DNA from: Candidatus Zipacnadia bacterium
GTDB taxonomy: Bacteria > Armatimonadota > Zipacnadia > Zipacnadales > Zipacnadaceae
Reading direction: 5' to 3'
Assembly: GCA_029821415.1 (NCBI GenBank)
Contig: JALGTJ010000021.1
Location: forward strand, 1-12,093
DNA: 12,093 nucleotides
Shown: positions 1 to 6,839 of the stretch, piece after piece
How positions within the stretch are numbered: position 1 is the stretch's first letter
Layout of the letters: the number at the start of each line of letters is the position of its first letter
Made by a program: the position numbers and the translations under genes
Notes under the pieces: generated by a model
Told to the model about the DNA's origin: nothing
The model's input: only the letters and a program-made list of their open reading frames with translations
Databases searched by the model: none

Positions 1-605
1 TCACAAACGCAGGGGCCTGCGTAATAACCGCTGGTATCAGACCCGTACATTTCCGTATCAATAATCATACCGTCGGCCCCACCCTTAGCGATGGCTACCG
101 CCCATCGCCCGATATGCCGTCCAATATACTCGGTGTCCAGCGGACAGCACGTTTTCTTGGCCAGGACTCCATCCAAACCCCGATACCGCCGGTATGGCTC
201 CTGATGATGAGTGCCATACTGCCAGACGATGAACAGGTGAAGTCCAACCCGGTGGGCCTCTGCTACGTTGTCTGCCAGCCTATTAGTAATATCAGGACTG
301 GTGTCAAGGTTGTTCGGATCAACGCCCATACTGACTATCGCTACGTTGAAGCCCGCCTCCTTCAGGACCTCAGCCTTGGTCTTGTCGGTGTTCGGGAACT
401 CATCGAACAGGTCATCACCGATCCAGGCGGCACGCACCTTCTCCGTGATCATCCACCGTAGTTGTGGGTCAATTTCGCCTGCTGGCGCAGGTGAGAATTC
501 AATCGGCCTCAGATCCAGCAGAGGCGACGGCTGCTGGCCCATACCTATTTCCACCAGCACTAACAACAGGCTACTTACACCCATTATGGCTCTTGCATAG
601 CTCAT
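1..605 (-). CDS. Secreted TIM-barrel hydrolase-like protein, N-terminal part (cut by left edge)
   Basis: An open frame reads leftward from an ATG at 605-603 and leaves the window without a stop, giving the first 201 residues. Residues 1-23 form a signal peptide (hydrophobic core SSLLLVLVEI, then GMGQQ), so the product is probably exported. The rest alternates beta and alpha as in a TIM barrel: TDKTKAEVLKEAGFNVAIVS (about 73-92), AHRVGLHLFIVWQYG (117-131) and ADGMIIDTEMYGSD (177-190). The last strand ends in acidic residues (D183, E185, D190), where glycosidase-like barrels place active-site carboxylates. The visible end is GPCVC (C199, C201), possibly the start of a Cys motif. An AAAGGG element lies about 10 bases before the start, and a TTCACA/TATAAT promoter lies upstream. 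The gene is divergent from the plus-strand set. I do not recognise a named family; a glycan hydrolase is an inference from the fold pattern and neighbours. Confidence 0.8.
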   Translation of the reverse strand, partial: MSYARAIMGVSSLLLVLVEIGMGQQPSPLLDLRPIEFSPAPAGEIDPQLRWMITEKVRAAWIGDDLFDEFPNTDKTKAEVLKEAGFNVAIVSMGVDPNNLDTSPDITNRLADNVAEAHRVGLHLFIVWQYGTHHQEPYRRYRGLDGVLAKKTCCPLDTEYIGRHIGRWAVAIAKGGADGMIIDTEMYGSDTSGYYAGPCVC

Positions 606-937
606 GGTCTGCGGACCCTTTCGTGTTCTGGCCTAAGGTCTGTTCTATCACTCTGTACTGACGGGACAATTCCTAACTACTTGCCTTCGCACCTGACGCT
701 AGACACATTATACCCGGTATCGACAAGATTGTGAAGCATAGCCTGAGACTTCAGTGGTGGCCGGCTGTACTGAATGATAGGCACTATTCTTACACCTGAC
801 CTACACCAGCAGTCAGTATATCTCACACGATTACCGGTGTTACTCGATGCAGTGAAAAGAGGAACCATTGCAGCCAACGTCCAATATGACAGACAGCAGC
901 AACCTTGTGGGGAATACAGTACCGGAGGGAAGTATCA
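606..937. other. Divergent intergenic region
   Basis: This 332-base stretch lies between the two divergent start codons and is visibly more AT-rich than the genes. It contains the minus-strand promoter at 707-735. I find no plus-strand -35/-10 pair that I would defend: TATATC near 814 and TATTCT near 784 lack a matching -35 at 16-18 bases. The short open frames here have no ribosome site and no protein-like composition, so I call no gene. The promoter of the plus-strand gene set should lie here but is not resolved by eye. Confidence 0.6.
707..735 (-). promoter_or_regulatory. Sigma70-type promoter for the left-hand minus-strand gene
   Basis: On the minus strand the -35 box TTCACA (735-730, five of six consensus bases) is followed after exactly 17 bases by a perfect -10 box TATAAT (712-707). 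Transcription would start near 700, giving a leader of roughly 95 bases before the ATG at 605. An interrupted inverted repeat, ATACC-C-GGTAT (710-720), covers part of the -10 box and the spacer and could bind a regulator. The boxes are read directly; promoter activity is inferred. Confidence 0.6.
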
Positions 938-2179
938 ATGAAAGTAACATATGTTCTGTTGTGTGTGTTAGGTGGAGCCGCATTTGCGACATTGCCGACG
1001 GCAACTGCCGCCGACACAGAGTGGCGAATCGGCGAGCCCATTGTAACATACTGGGCGGGACCAGCAAGTCATAACGAACTCAACGATATCACCGCGGCGC
1101 AGCTTGCGGCAGGTGGATGGAATATGGGCTGGGCGGATACCGTTGCCCAACTGGACATCTACTACCGCTACGGGATAAGGGGTATGTTCAGCATCGGCGT
1201 GCCGGACCTCGATGACCCAGCGGTGGCCTCCGCACTTGACGAGAAGATCGCCCAGGTACGGGACCATCCGGCCCTGTATGCCTATTACTTGACGGATGAA
1301 CCGGGGGCTGCGGCCTTCGCCAAACTGGGCAAGGTGGTGGCCTACCTGCGCGAGCGCGACCCTGCACACGTCGCTTACATAAACCTCTACCCAACGTATG
1401 CCAACAATGAACAGCTCGGCATCGAAGGGGATACCGTAACGGCGTACCGCGAGTATCTCCGGCAGTTCGTGGATATAGTAAGACCGGATCTGCTCAGCTA
1501 CGACCACTATCACTTTAAGAAGAATGGAGATGGCGGCCAATACTTCCTGAATCTGGCGCTGATGCGCGAAGCGGCCCTGAAAGCCGGAGTGCCCTTCGTC
1601 AACATCATCCAAGCCTGTGCGTTCAATCCGGGCTGGCGTACGCCAACGGCGCACGAACTGCGTTGGCTTACCTATACATCCCTGGCGTACGGCGCCCAGG
1701 GGATTAGCCACTTCGTCTACAACTGCCGCCTCTGCCGGAAAAGCGGATTCTTCCGGGACTGTCCAGAGAGTGAAGTGCCACTGCCAATATACTGGGCAGC
1801 ATCCCGTATCAACCGCGACTTCGTCGCGGTAGCCGAGGAGTTGCAGCCGCTCAACTCCCTCGGTGCCTACCACGTGGGGAATGTTCCCCAGGGCGGCCAG
1901 CCACTGCCACCTGACAGCCACTTCACGGTCACAGCATCGGCCAATCCGCCGGACATTCTGCTGGGATGTTTCGGCAAGTCGGCAGGCCATCCAAGCCATG
2001 TTCTGGTGGTCAATCTTGACTACAACAATCCAGTAACTACCCACCTAAAGGGACCGGGGCTGCTGGAGGTGTTCCACGCGCCGACACGTACGTGGGCACC
2101 CAGTCCTACGGGCTCCACGGCGAAGCTGGACCTGCCGCCTGGTGGAGGAACGCTGGTACGTCTGGTGAAACAGACATAG
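938..2179 (+). CDS. Secreted TIM-barrel glycoside hydrolase-like protein (413 aa)
   Basis: The start is the ATG at 938, chosen because GGAGG (924-928) lies 9 bases upstream and a signal peptide begins there (residues 1 to about 25, ending TATAA before DTEW); the in-frame ATG at 905 is less likely. The mature protein looks like one TIM barrel (about 30-300) followed by a small beta domain (about 305-413). Key segments are YYLTDEP (D120, E121, P122) at the end of a strand, LLSYDHYH (185-192), VNIIQACAF (221-229) and AQGISHFVY (253-261), the last typical of late strands in glycosidase-like barrels. The D-E-P resembles the catalytic Asp-Glu of GH123; I see no obvious second carboxylate on the GISHFVY strand. 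It is the first of five co-oriented genes for exported proteins. Substrate unknown; glycosidase function is inferred from fold and context. Confidence 0.85.
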   Translation: MKVTYVLLCVLGGAAFATLPTATAADTEWRIGEPIVTYWAGPASHNELNDITAAQLAAGGWNMGWADTVAQLDIYYRYGIRGMFSIGVPDLDDPAVASALDEKIAQVRDHPALYAYYLTDEPGAAAFAKLGKVVAYLRERDPAHVAYINLYPTYANNEQLGIEGDTVTAYREYLRQFVDIVRPDLLSYDHYHFKKNGDGGQYFLNLALMREAALKAGVPFVNIIQACAFNPGWRTPTAHELRWLTYTSLAYGAQGISHFVYNCRLCRKSGFFRDCPESEVPLPIYWAASRINRDFVAVAEELQPLNSLGAYHVGNVPQGGQPLPPDSHFTVTASANPPDILLGCFGKSAGHPSHVLVVNLDYNNPVTTHLKGPGLLEVFHAPTRTWAPSPTGSTAKLDLPPGGGTLVRLVKQT

Positions 2180-2200
2180 TCACCGCACGAGGGCGACGTT

Positions 2201-2223
2201 CTGCAGCATCTCGGATGCGGCAG
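2201..2223 (+). other. Strong hairpin after the 413-aa gene
   Basis: The arms CTGC-A-GCATC (2201-2210) and GATGC-G-GCAG (2214-2223) pair over nine of ten positions around a TCG loop, with one A/G mismatch. It begins 22 bases after the stop codon and ends 34 bases before the next Shine-Dalgarno site. No T-run follows, so it is not a standard intrinsic terminator. It may protect or partly insulate a shared transcript. Confidence 0.45.
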
Positions 2224-2271
2224 TAGTTGTGAATGCAAATAGTCAATTCCAACTTAGAAGGAGGCTTTCCC

Positions 2272-4794
2272 ATGTCCCGTTTCGCCATTCAGATCTGTCT
2301 TGTATCACTGTGCGTAATAGGCGTGTCCTCGTTGCCTACCGCAGCCCTCCCTCCCCTTCCGTCCATGGCCTGCCCGCTCATCGCAACCACTGAGGCCCCC
2401 CAACTCGACGGCACTCTGGACGAACCTGTGTGGTCACGGGCGGATGTTCAAACGCACTTCTACCGCTATTACGGCGGTCTGGATAGGCCCCTGGAGTTTC
2501 GGTTGTTGAGCGATGGCGAGTGGCTATATGTAGGCGTTACCGCTTACGAGCCGACCATTTCCGAGCAAGACATGGAGAATGTATCCATTTTTATTGCTCC
2601 CCACAAAAATTCCGACCAATTTGTCACTTTCTCGGTGGATATGAATGCGCAGGGCATCACGAAGTGTAGACCGCCGATCCTGGGGGGAGATGGTAGCGAC
2701 TGGCGGGCGGCCTTCCACCAACACGCCGACCGCTGGGTGGTGGAGATTGCTATTCGCACGACCCCGGTCTTCGGCGACACGGTGACGAAGGGGCAGGTCT
2801 TTGACTTCAACCTCGCTCGCACCAGATCGCGCATCATCGGCGACAGCTTCGACGTTTACCAGCAGTGGTCTAATACGGGTACCAGCTCCGGCTCCCGCTA
2901 CCGCTTCGGCGAAGTGAGCTTCGGGAGCCCGGCCGACCGGCTTCCGGTGATCCGGGCCGAACTCCAGCGAGAGCTGGAGATTACCCGTGGGGAGTCCAGT
3001 GGCCTTTCCGCCGCATCGCGCCAGGCCTTCTCCCAGGCTGAGCAGGACGCTGAGGCGCTGCTGGCGGCGTCCCCCGGCGAGGGCGTAGTCAGCACCGCCG
3101 CGGTCCAGGAGTATCAGCGACAGGCCAATGCGCTCAAGCGCCGCCTGCGGCGAGCCGTGCTCGCAGACCGCGGTATTATCATCTGGGCCTGCAATCCCAT
3201 GACGGTACCCATGCCCAGTGACCTGCCGTCCGCTAATCAGAAGGATGCCACGCGTCTGGACGTCCGCGTCCTGGGCGGGGAGTGGGAGTCCGCAGCCCTG
3301 GTGGTGACCAATCTGACGCCCCAGACGCTGGACGGGCAGGTGCTTTTGACGGACTTCGTAGCCGGGGACGGCGAGACCAAAGTGCCAGGTTGGGATATCC
3401 TGGGGGTACGCACCGCCCCGCTGTACCTGCTGCATACCGGGCGGAAGAAACGTGATCCCCTGCCCAAGCTGCAGGAGGGCGACTTGTTTCGGGTCGCACC
3501 TGACGAGAACGAGCTGTTGTGGCTCACCTTCAAGTCCCGTGGTGTGGCCCCGGGCCGTTACACGGCGACGATGACAATCCGTTCTCTGGACGATCAGCTC
3601 TCGCACGAGGTGGAGTTGGTTTTCCGGGTCTACCCTCTGGCGCTGGGGGCGGAGGGCCGCCCCCGGGTGAACGTTTGGGACAGCCTGCTCCGGGGCAAGG
3701 ACTGGGCGGAGCGCGCGGCCAACTGCCGTGACTACTACATCAATTCCGTTCCCGTCACTTCCTGGGCCGAGATCCCGGTTTTCCTTGCCGACGCGGAGGG
3801 TAATCTGCTCAGTGACACCCTCGATTTCGCCGAATACGACCGCGCTCTGGACGGTTATCTACAGTCCGGCGTGGACATGTATCTGCTCACAATAGAAACG
3901 CACAAGTACCGCTTCTGGCCGGTCCGTCGCGAGGGCTACAAGTGGCACGAGGCTGGCGCCACCACTTTCAACTTTAAGCGCTGGTCCCCGAAATTCAACG
4001 AACTCTTTGCCAAGTGGCTTGTCGCGTTTCGCGACCATTTGGCGCAGAAGGGACTCCCGCCCGACCGCTGGGCCTTCTACATTATGGACGAGCCTGCTCC
4101 GGGAGAGGAGCGGCAGGAGGTTATCGAGTTTGCCCGCCAGGTCAAGCAGACGGATCCGCAGGTTATGACCTACGTTACGCTGCCCATCAAGGGAGGGATT
4201 GATGATGCTCAGAACATCGAACTCTCCCAGTACGTGGACATCATCCAGGGCATCGGGCAGGCAAAACCCGAGGTCATGGCCGCCATAAGGGCCAACGCGA
4301 AAGAACTGTGGTCCTATTCCATCTGCCTGAAGGGTGAGAACCCCTTTGACAGCTATCGGCGCGGCGTGTGCTGGGAGCCCTTGCGACGCGGAGATCTGGG
4401 CACCGGCTTCTGGGTGTGGGACAGCCAGGGGCAGAGCGACTTCCTGTGGCGGGATGCTCGGCGGCCCCGGGGAGGAGGAAAGTTCGCCGCAATCTACAAT
4501 CACCATGACAACACCATCGTGCCCAGCCTGCGCACGGAGGCCTTCCGCGAGGGAATCGAGGACTGGAAGTACGTGCTGATGCTCGATGAGGCGATTGCTC
4601 GCGCCCAGCAAGCGGACGTGGACCAGGCTATCATTGCCGCCGCCAAATCGTATCGCGCCAAATGCCTTTCCGAGCCTGTTGACGTGGACAGCGTCTATCG
4701 GTTCCGCGATGAAGCGCGCTCACACCTGCTTGCGCTCCATATAGCGCTTGGTGACATCAATGCGGACGAGGTCAGTGCCATCGAGCAGGACTGA
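2272..4794 (+). CDS. GH123/DUF4091-type glycoside hydrolase with N-terminal CBM9-like domain (840 aa)
   Basis: The ATG at 2272 is chosen because AGAAGGAGG (2256-2264) lies 7 bases upstream and a signal peptide starts there (FAIQICLVSLCVIGVSSLPTAA). The upstream in-frame ATG at 2233 would place extra residues before the signal. Residues about 33-225 form a CBM9/DOMON-like beta-sandwich (PQLDGTLDEPVW, WLYVGVTAYEP, WVVEIAI). A charged helical linker follows (about 230-310), then a beta-sandwich (WESAALVVTN to VFRVYPLALG) and a TIM barrel. FYIMDEP gives D606-E607, matching the adjacent Asp-Glu that GH123 enzymes use to position the 2-acetamido group and protonate the leaving group. REGIEDWKYVLML (759-771) is a hallmark of the DUF4091/GH123 region. 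Known GH123 enzymes are beta-N-acetylgalactosaminidases; the substrate here is inferred. The last 39 shared codons recur in the 770-aa gene downstream. Confidence 0.9.
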   Translation: MSRFAIQICLVSLCVIGVSSLPTAALPPLPSMACPLIATTEAPQLDGTLDEPVWSRADVQTHFYRYYGGLDRPLEFRLLSDGEWLYVGVTAYEPTISEQDMENVSIFIAPHKNSDQFVTFSVDMNAQGITKCRPPILGGDGSDWRAAFHQHADRWVVEIAIRTTPVFGDTVTKGQVFDFNLARTRSRIIGDSFDVYQQWSNTGTSSGSRYRFGEVSFGSPADRLPVIRAELQRELEITRGESSGLSAASRQAFSQAEQDAEALLAASPGEGVVSTAAVQEYQRQANALKRRLRRAVLADRGIIIWACNPMTVPMPSDLPSANQKDATRLDVRVLGGEWESAALVVTNLTPQTLDGQVLLTDFVAGDGETKVPGWDILGVRTAPLYLLHTGRKKRDPLPKLQEGDLFRVAPDENELLWLTFKSRGVAPGRYTATMTIRSLDDQLSHEVELVFRVYPLALGAEGRPRVNVWDSLLRGKDWAERAANCRDYYINSVPVTSWAEIPVFLADAEGNLLSDTLDFAEYDRALDGYLQSGVDMYLLTIETHKYRFWPVRREGYKWHEAGATTFNFKRWSPKFNELFAKWLVAFRDHLAQKGLPPDRWAFYIMDEPAPGEERQEVIEFARQVKQTDPQVMTYVTLPIKGGIDDAQNIELSQYVDIIQGIGQAKPEVMAAIRANAKELWSYSICLKGENPFDSYRRGVCWEPLRRGDLGTGFWVWDSQGQSDFLWRDARRPRGGGKFAAIYNHHDNTIVPSLRTEAFREGIEDWKYVLMLDEAIARAQQADVDQAIIAAAKSYRAKCLSEPVDVDSVYRFRDEARSHLLALHIALGDINADEVSAIEQD

Positions 4795-4796
4795 GA
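4579..4796 (+). repeat. Source-like copy of a duplicated 3' gene end
   Basis: Bases 4579-4697 match 9033-9151 at 110 of 119 positions with no gap, and 4768-4796 match 9152-9180 at 28 of 29. The 70 bases between (4698-4767) are absent from the other copy. This copy is intact and in frame, and it encodes the natural C-terminus of the GH123-type protein. The match ends shortly after the stop codon in both places. Confidence 0.9.
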
Positions 4797-4810
4797 CCAC
4801 GCCCATAGTG

Positions 4811-4863
4811 CGTCTCTTCATGTCTCGCCCTGCGCAAGCGGTGCTGCGTGGCGATGTCAGACG
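4811..4863 (+). other. Nested inverted repeats before the Asp-box gene
   Basis: An outer stem CGTCT (4811-4815)/AGACG (4859-4863) encloses an inner stem TCGCC (4825-4829)/GGCGA (4850-4854), and CGCA/TGCG can pair inside that. The structure lies between the stop at 4794 and the Shine-Dalgarno at 4887-4895. Each stem is only 4-5 pairs, so chance is possible. No T-run follows. Confidence 0.25.
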
Positions 4864-4901
4864 AACCAAAGACCAGAAAGACTGTATAAGGAGGTAACAT
4901 A

Positions 4902-6584
4902 ATGCACGAAGCAGTGCCGCATGCAGCACTATTAGTACTGTTCGTAGGACTGATGACCATGATAGGCTCGGCGCCAAGTGAGGCGGCGAAATTGGAGATG
5001 AACTCCACCCAATGGGCCTTTGTGCATGGCCAGTGGCAGCAAGATGCGAACGGCATCATTACCGCACCCGGCGATGATACAGAGGAGAAGCTGGCGTTCT
5101 TCACAGAGAACGCATATCAGGACTTTGACGCGGAGTTCGAGTTCCGCTGGGATGCGACGTCTACCACTGCGGGGTTTATCTTCCGCGCTCAAGATGCTCG
5201 GCATTACTACGTGGTGGACTTCCCAACCGTCGGTCAGTCATATCGCGCCGAAAACTTCTGGGCCACCGTGGCGAAGGTGGATGAACGGGGCTGGCGGGAG
5301 GGCCTCCATATGCAGCCAGTGCACGGTGTCAGCAGCGCTATTCGTATCTGGCACAAAGCCAGGGTCAAAGTCGCCGGTAACCAGATCCGCGTGTGGGTGG
5401 ACGGACGTCCCCTGGCCGTGGTCCGCGACGACACCTACGCCGGAGCAGGATATATCGGGCTAGCCACTTACACCGCGGGGTGGGGCGGCGGAGGCGTGAG
5501 GCCGCAATCCAGCTTCCGTAACCTGCGGATACAGGGCCACAAGAGCCTCGGCCAGCCCTGGGACCCCTCCATCCAGCCGCGCCGGACTTGGACGGCCCTC
5601 GGCGCATTCGGTGGCCGGGCCGGGACGAGACTGGGCCGTGATGCCGACGGTACCTTGCTGGCGCAGGGCGCGGGAGGATGGACCCCAACGGTGTTGATGA
5701 TGTCTCAGGACAACGGGCGCACGTGGACCCCAGCCGAGGGCTATGGGGACATTCCCATGCACCTGGGACCGGGGAACCGTTGGGAAAGATACTCCCTTGT
5801 CACCCAGCATAATCCCTTTAGCGTGGCGGTCAGTCGCCAGGTTTCTACCGACAAAGGCAACACGTGGAGCGAGCTGGAACAACTGGGTGAGTTCTCCGCA
5901 TTTCCGGAGAAATACGCCTTCACGGATAGGTCGGGTATTGAGCAGGATGGTCTACTCCAGATGAAGGACGGCACGCTGCTGCTCTACGGCTTTACGTATA
6001 CACCGAGTACAAGCGCAGTACGGGGAGGACGCTATTTTACGTCAGGCTCCTACCTGCAGGGCATGAACTTCTGTATGCGATCCACTGACGGCGGCAACAC
6101 CTGGACCGGGCCCTACGACCTGGACGGGCCGCCCTACGATGATGACGCCTGGCTAATGGCTAAGGAGGCGCTGGAGGTCTCTATGGCGGAGACTATAGGC
6201 GGCAGGCTCATGGCCCTGATTCGCCCTGCCAAGGCACAGACGATGTGGGAGAGCACATCGGATGACGGCGGGGTGACCTGGACACCGCTCAGCCACGGCC
6301 CCTTCCCCATGTACGCCTCTGTCAACTCCATGGTGGGAACACAGTCGGGGGCTTTGATCATCGGCGGGCGCTTCCCCGGAATCTCCCTGCAGGTGAGCCA
6401 CGACGGCGGCATGACCTGGACCTTTTACACGATTGACCCCGGCGCATTGTGGGCTAACGGAGCTATGATGGAGGTGGAGCCCGACGTCGTTCTCTACATA
6501 TACGGCGGTCCGGACATACCCAACGTAGAGCTCCGCTACCAGCTCTTCCGGGTGACTGCAACCGGCCTGGAGCCAGTCCAGTAA
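4902..6584 (+). CDS. Exported jelly-roll plus Asp-box beta-propeller protein, sialidase/BNR type (560 aa)
   Basis: TAAGGAGGT (4887-4895) sits 6 bases before the ATG. Residues 1 to about 28 are a signal peptide (HAALLVLFVGLMTMIGSAPSEAA). Residues about 30-205 form a concanavalin-like jelly roll of the LamG/DUF1080 kind (FDAEFEFRWDATSTTAGFIFRAQD, RVKVAGNQIRVWVDGRPLAVV). From about 225 the chain is a sialidase-type propeller with five Asp boxes of form S-x-D-x-G-x-T-W, starting at residues 268, 315, 394, 453 and 499. The stretch E422-E425 to R441, with GGRLMALIR at 433-441, resembles the Glu/Arg segment of bacterial sialidases, and GGRFPG follows before the fifth box. A clear F/Y-R-I-P motif is missing; TRLGRDADGTLLAQ stands in its place. 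It is either a divergent sialidase or a non-sialidase BNR protein acting on another acidic sugar. Its neighbours suggest glycan degradation outside the cytoplasm. Confidence 0.88.
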   Translation: MHEAVPHAALLVLFVGLMTMIGSAPSEAAKLEMNSTQWAFVHGQWQQDANGIITAPGDDTEEKLAFFTENAYQDFDAEFEFRWDATSTTAGFIFRAQDARHYYVVDFPTVGQSYRAENFWATVAKVDERGWREGLHMQPVHGVSSAIRIWHKARVKVAGNQIRVWVDGRPLAVVRDDTYAGAGYIGLATYTAGWGGGGVRPQSSFRNLRIQGHKSLGQPWDPSIQPRRTWTALGAFGGRAGTRLGRDADGTLLAQGAGGWTPTVLMMSQDNGRTWTPAEGYGDIPMHLGPGNRWERYSLVTQHNPFSVAVSRQVSTDKGNTWSELEQLGEFSAFPEKYAFTDRSGIEQDGLLQMKDGTLLLYGFTYTPSTSAVRGGRYFTSGSYLQGMNFCMRSTDGGNTWTGPYDLDGPPYDDDAWLMAKEALEVSMAETIGGRLMALIRPAKAQTMWESTSDDGGVTWTPLSHGPFPMYASVNSMVGTQSGALIIGGRFPGISLQVSHDGGMTWTFYTIDPGALWANGAMMEVEPDVVLYIYGGPDIPNVELRYQLFRVTATGLEPVQ

Positions 6585-6839
6585 AAAGCCCAATAACATG
6601 CCGAGACACGTTTCAGTCGGTCCGGGCATTATATAAGCTTTGCTGTACGAACCTTTATGGCATTGGCTTTATCCTGTCCAACAGGCCGGCATACTCCTGG
6701 TTTGCTTTGCAGTGGCTCTATTATTCTCGTACTGAGTTCTGGACAAATCACAATGACACTGCCGCTTCGGAAAGCATAACGAGGGTGCAATTGCACTCCA
6801 AGAACCGCGAACAGTTGCGGAAACGGAAGGAAGACAAAG
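6585..6839 (+). other. AT-rich leader region before the 770-aa gene
   Basis: This 255-base gap is the longest within the plus-strand set and is AT-richer than the genes, so it probably holds its own promoter. TATAAG (6632-6637) and TATTAT (6719-6724) are five-of-six -10 matches, but neither has a convincing -35 at 16-18 bases. Just after the upstream stop, ATGCC (6598-6602) can pair with GGCAT (6625-6629) across a long loop, too weakly to call a terminator. The overlapping short open frame at 6707-6949 has no ribosome site. Confidence 0.4.
6785..6796. promoter_or_regulatory. Perfect 12-bp palindrome upstream of the 770-aa gene
   Basis: GTGCAATTGCAC is a perfect inverted repeat with its last base 43 bases before the ATG at 6840. 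Flanking G/T and G/C positions could extend it as RNA. A second imperfect hairpin, CCGCGAACAGTTGCGG (6805-6820), lies between it and the ribosome site GGAAGGAAG (6825-6833). It could be an operator or a leader stem; I recognise no known regulator site. Confidence 0.4.

Noticed and set aside
968..2044. Long minus-strand open frame (358 codons) opposite the 413-aa gene
   Set aside because: It is an antisense shadow: no ribosome site, no signal peptide or domain pattern, and it is fully covered by a well-supported plus-strand gene.
2524..3606. Long minus-strand open frame (360 codons) opposite the GH123-type gene
   Set aside because: Its composition is Arg/Gly/Gln-rich with no recognisable motif, as expected opposite a GC-rich coding frame.
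6588..6629. Possible terminator after the Asp-box gene (GCCC/GGGC and ATGCC/GGCAT pairings)
   Set aside because: The two pairings compete, the loop is long, and no T-run follows, so I do not call a terminator.
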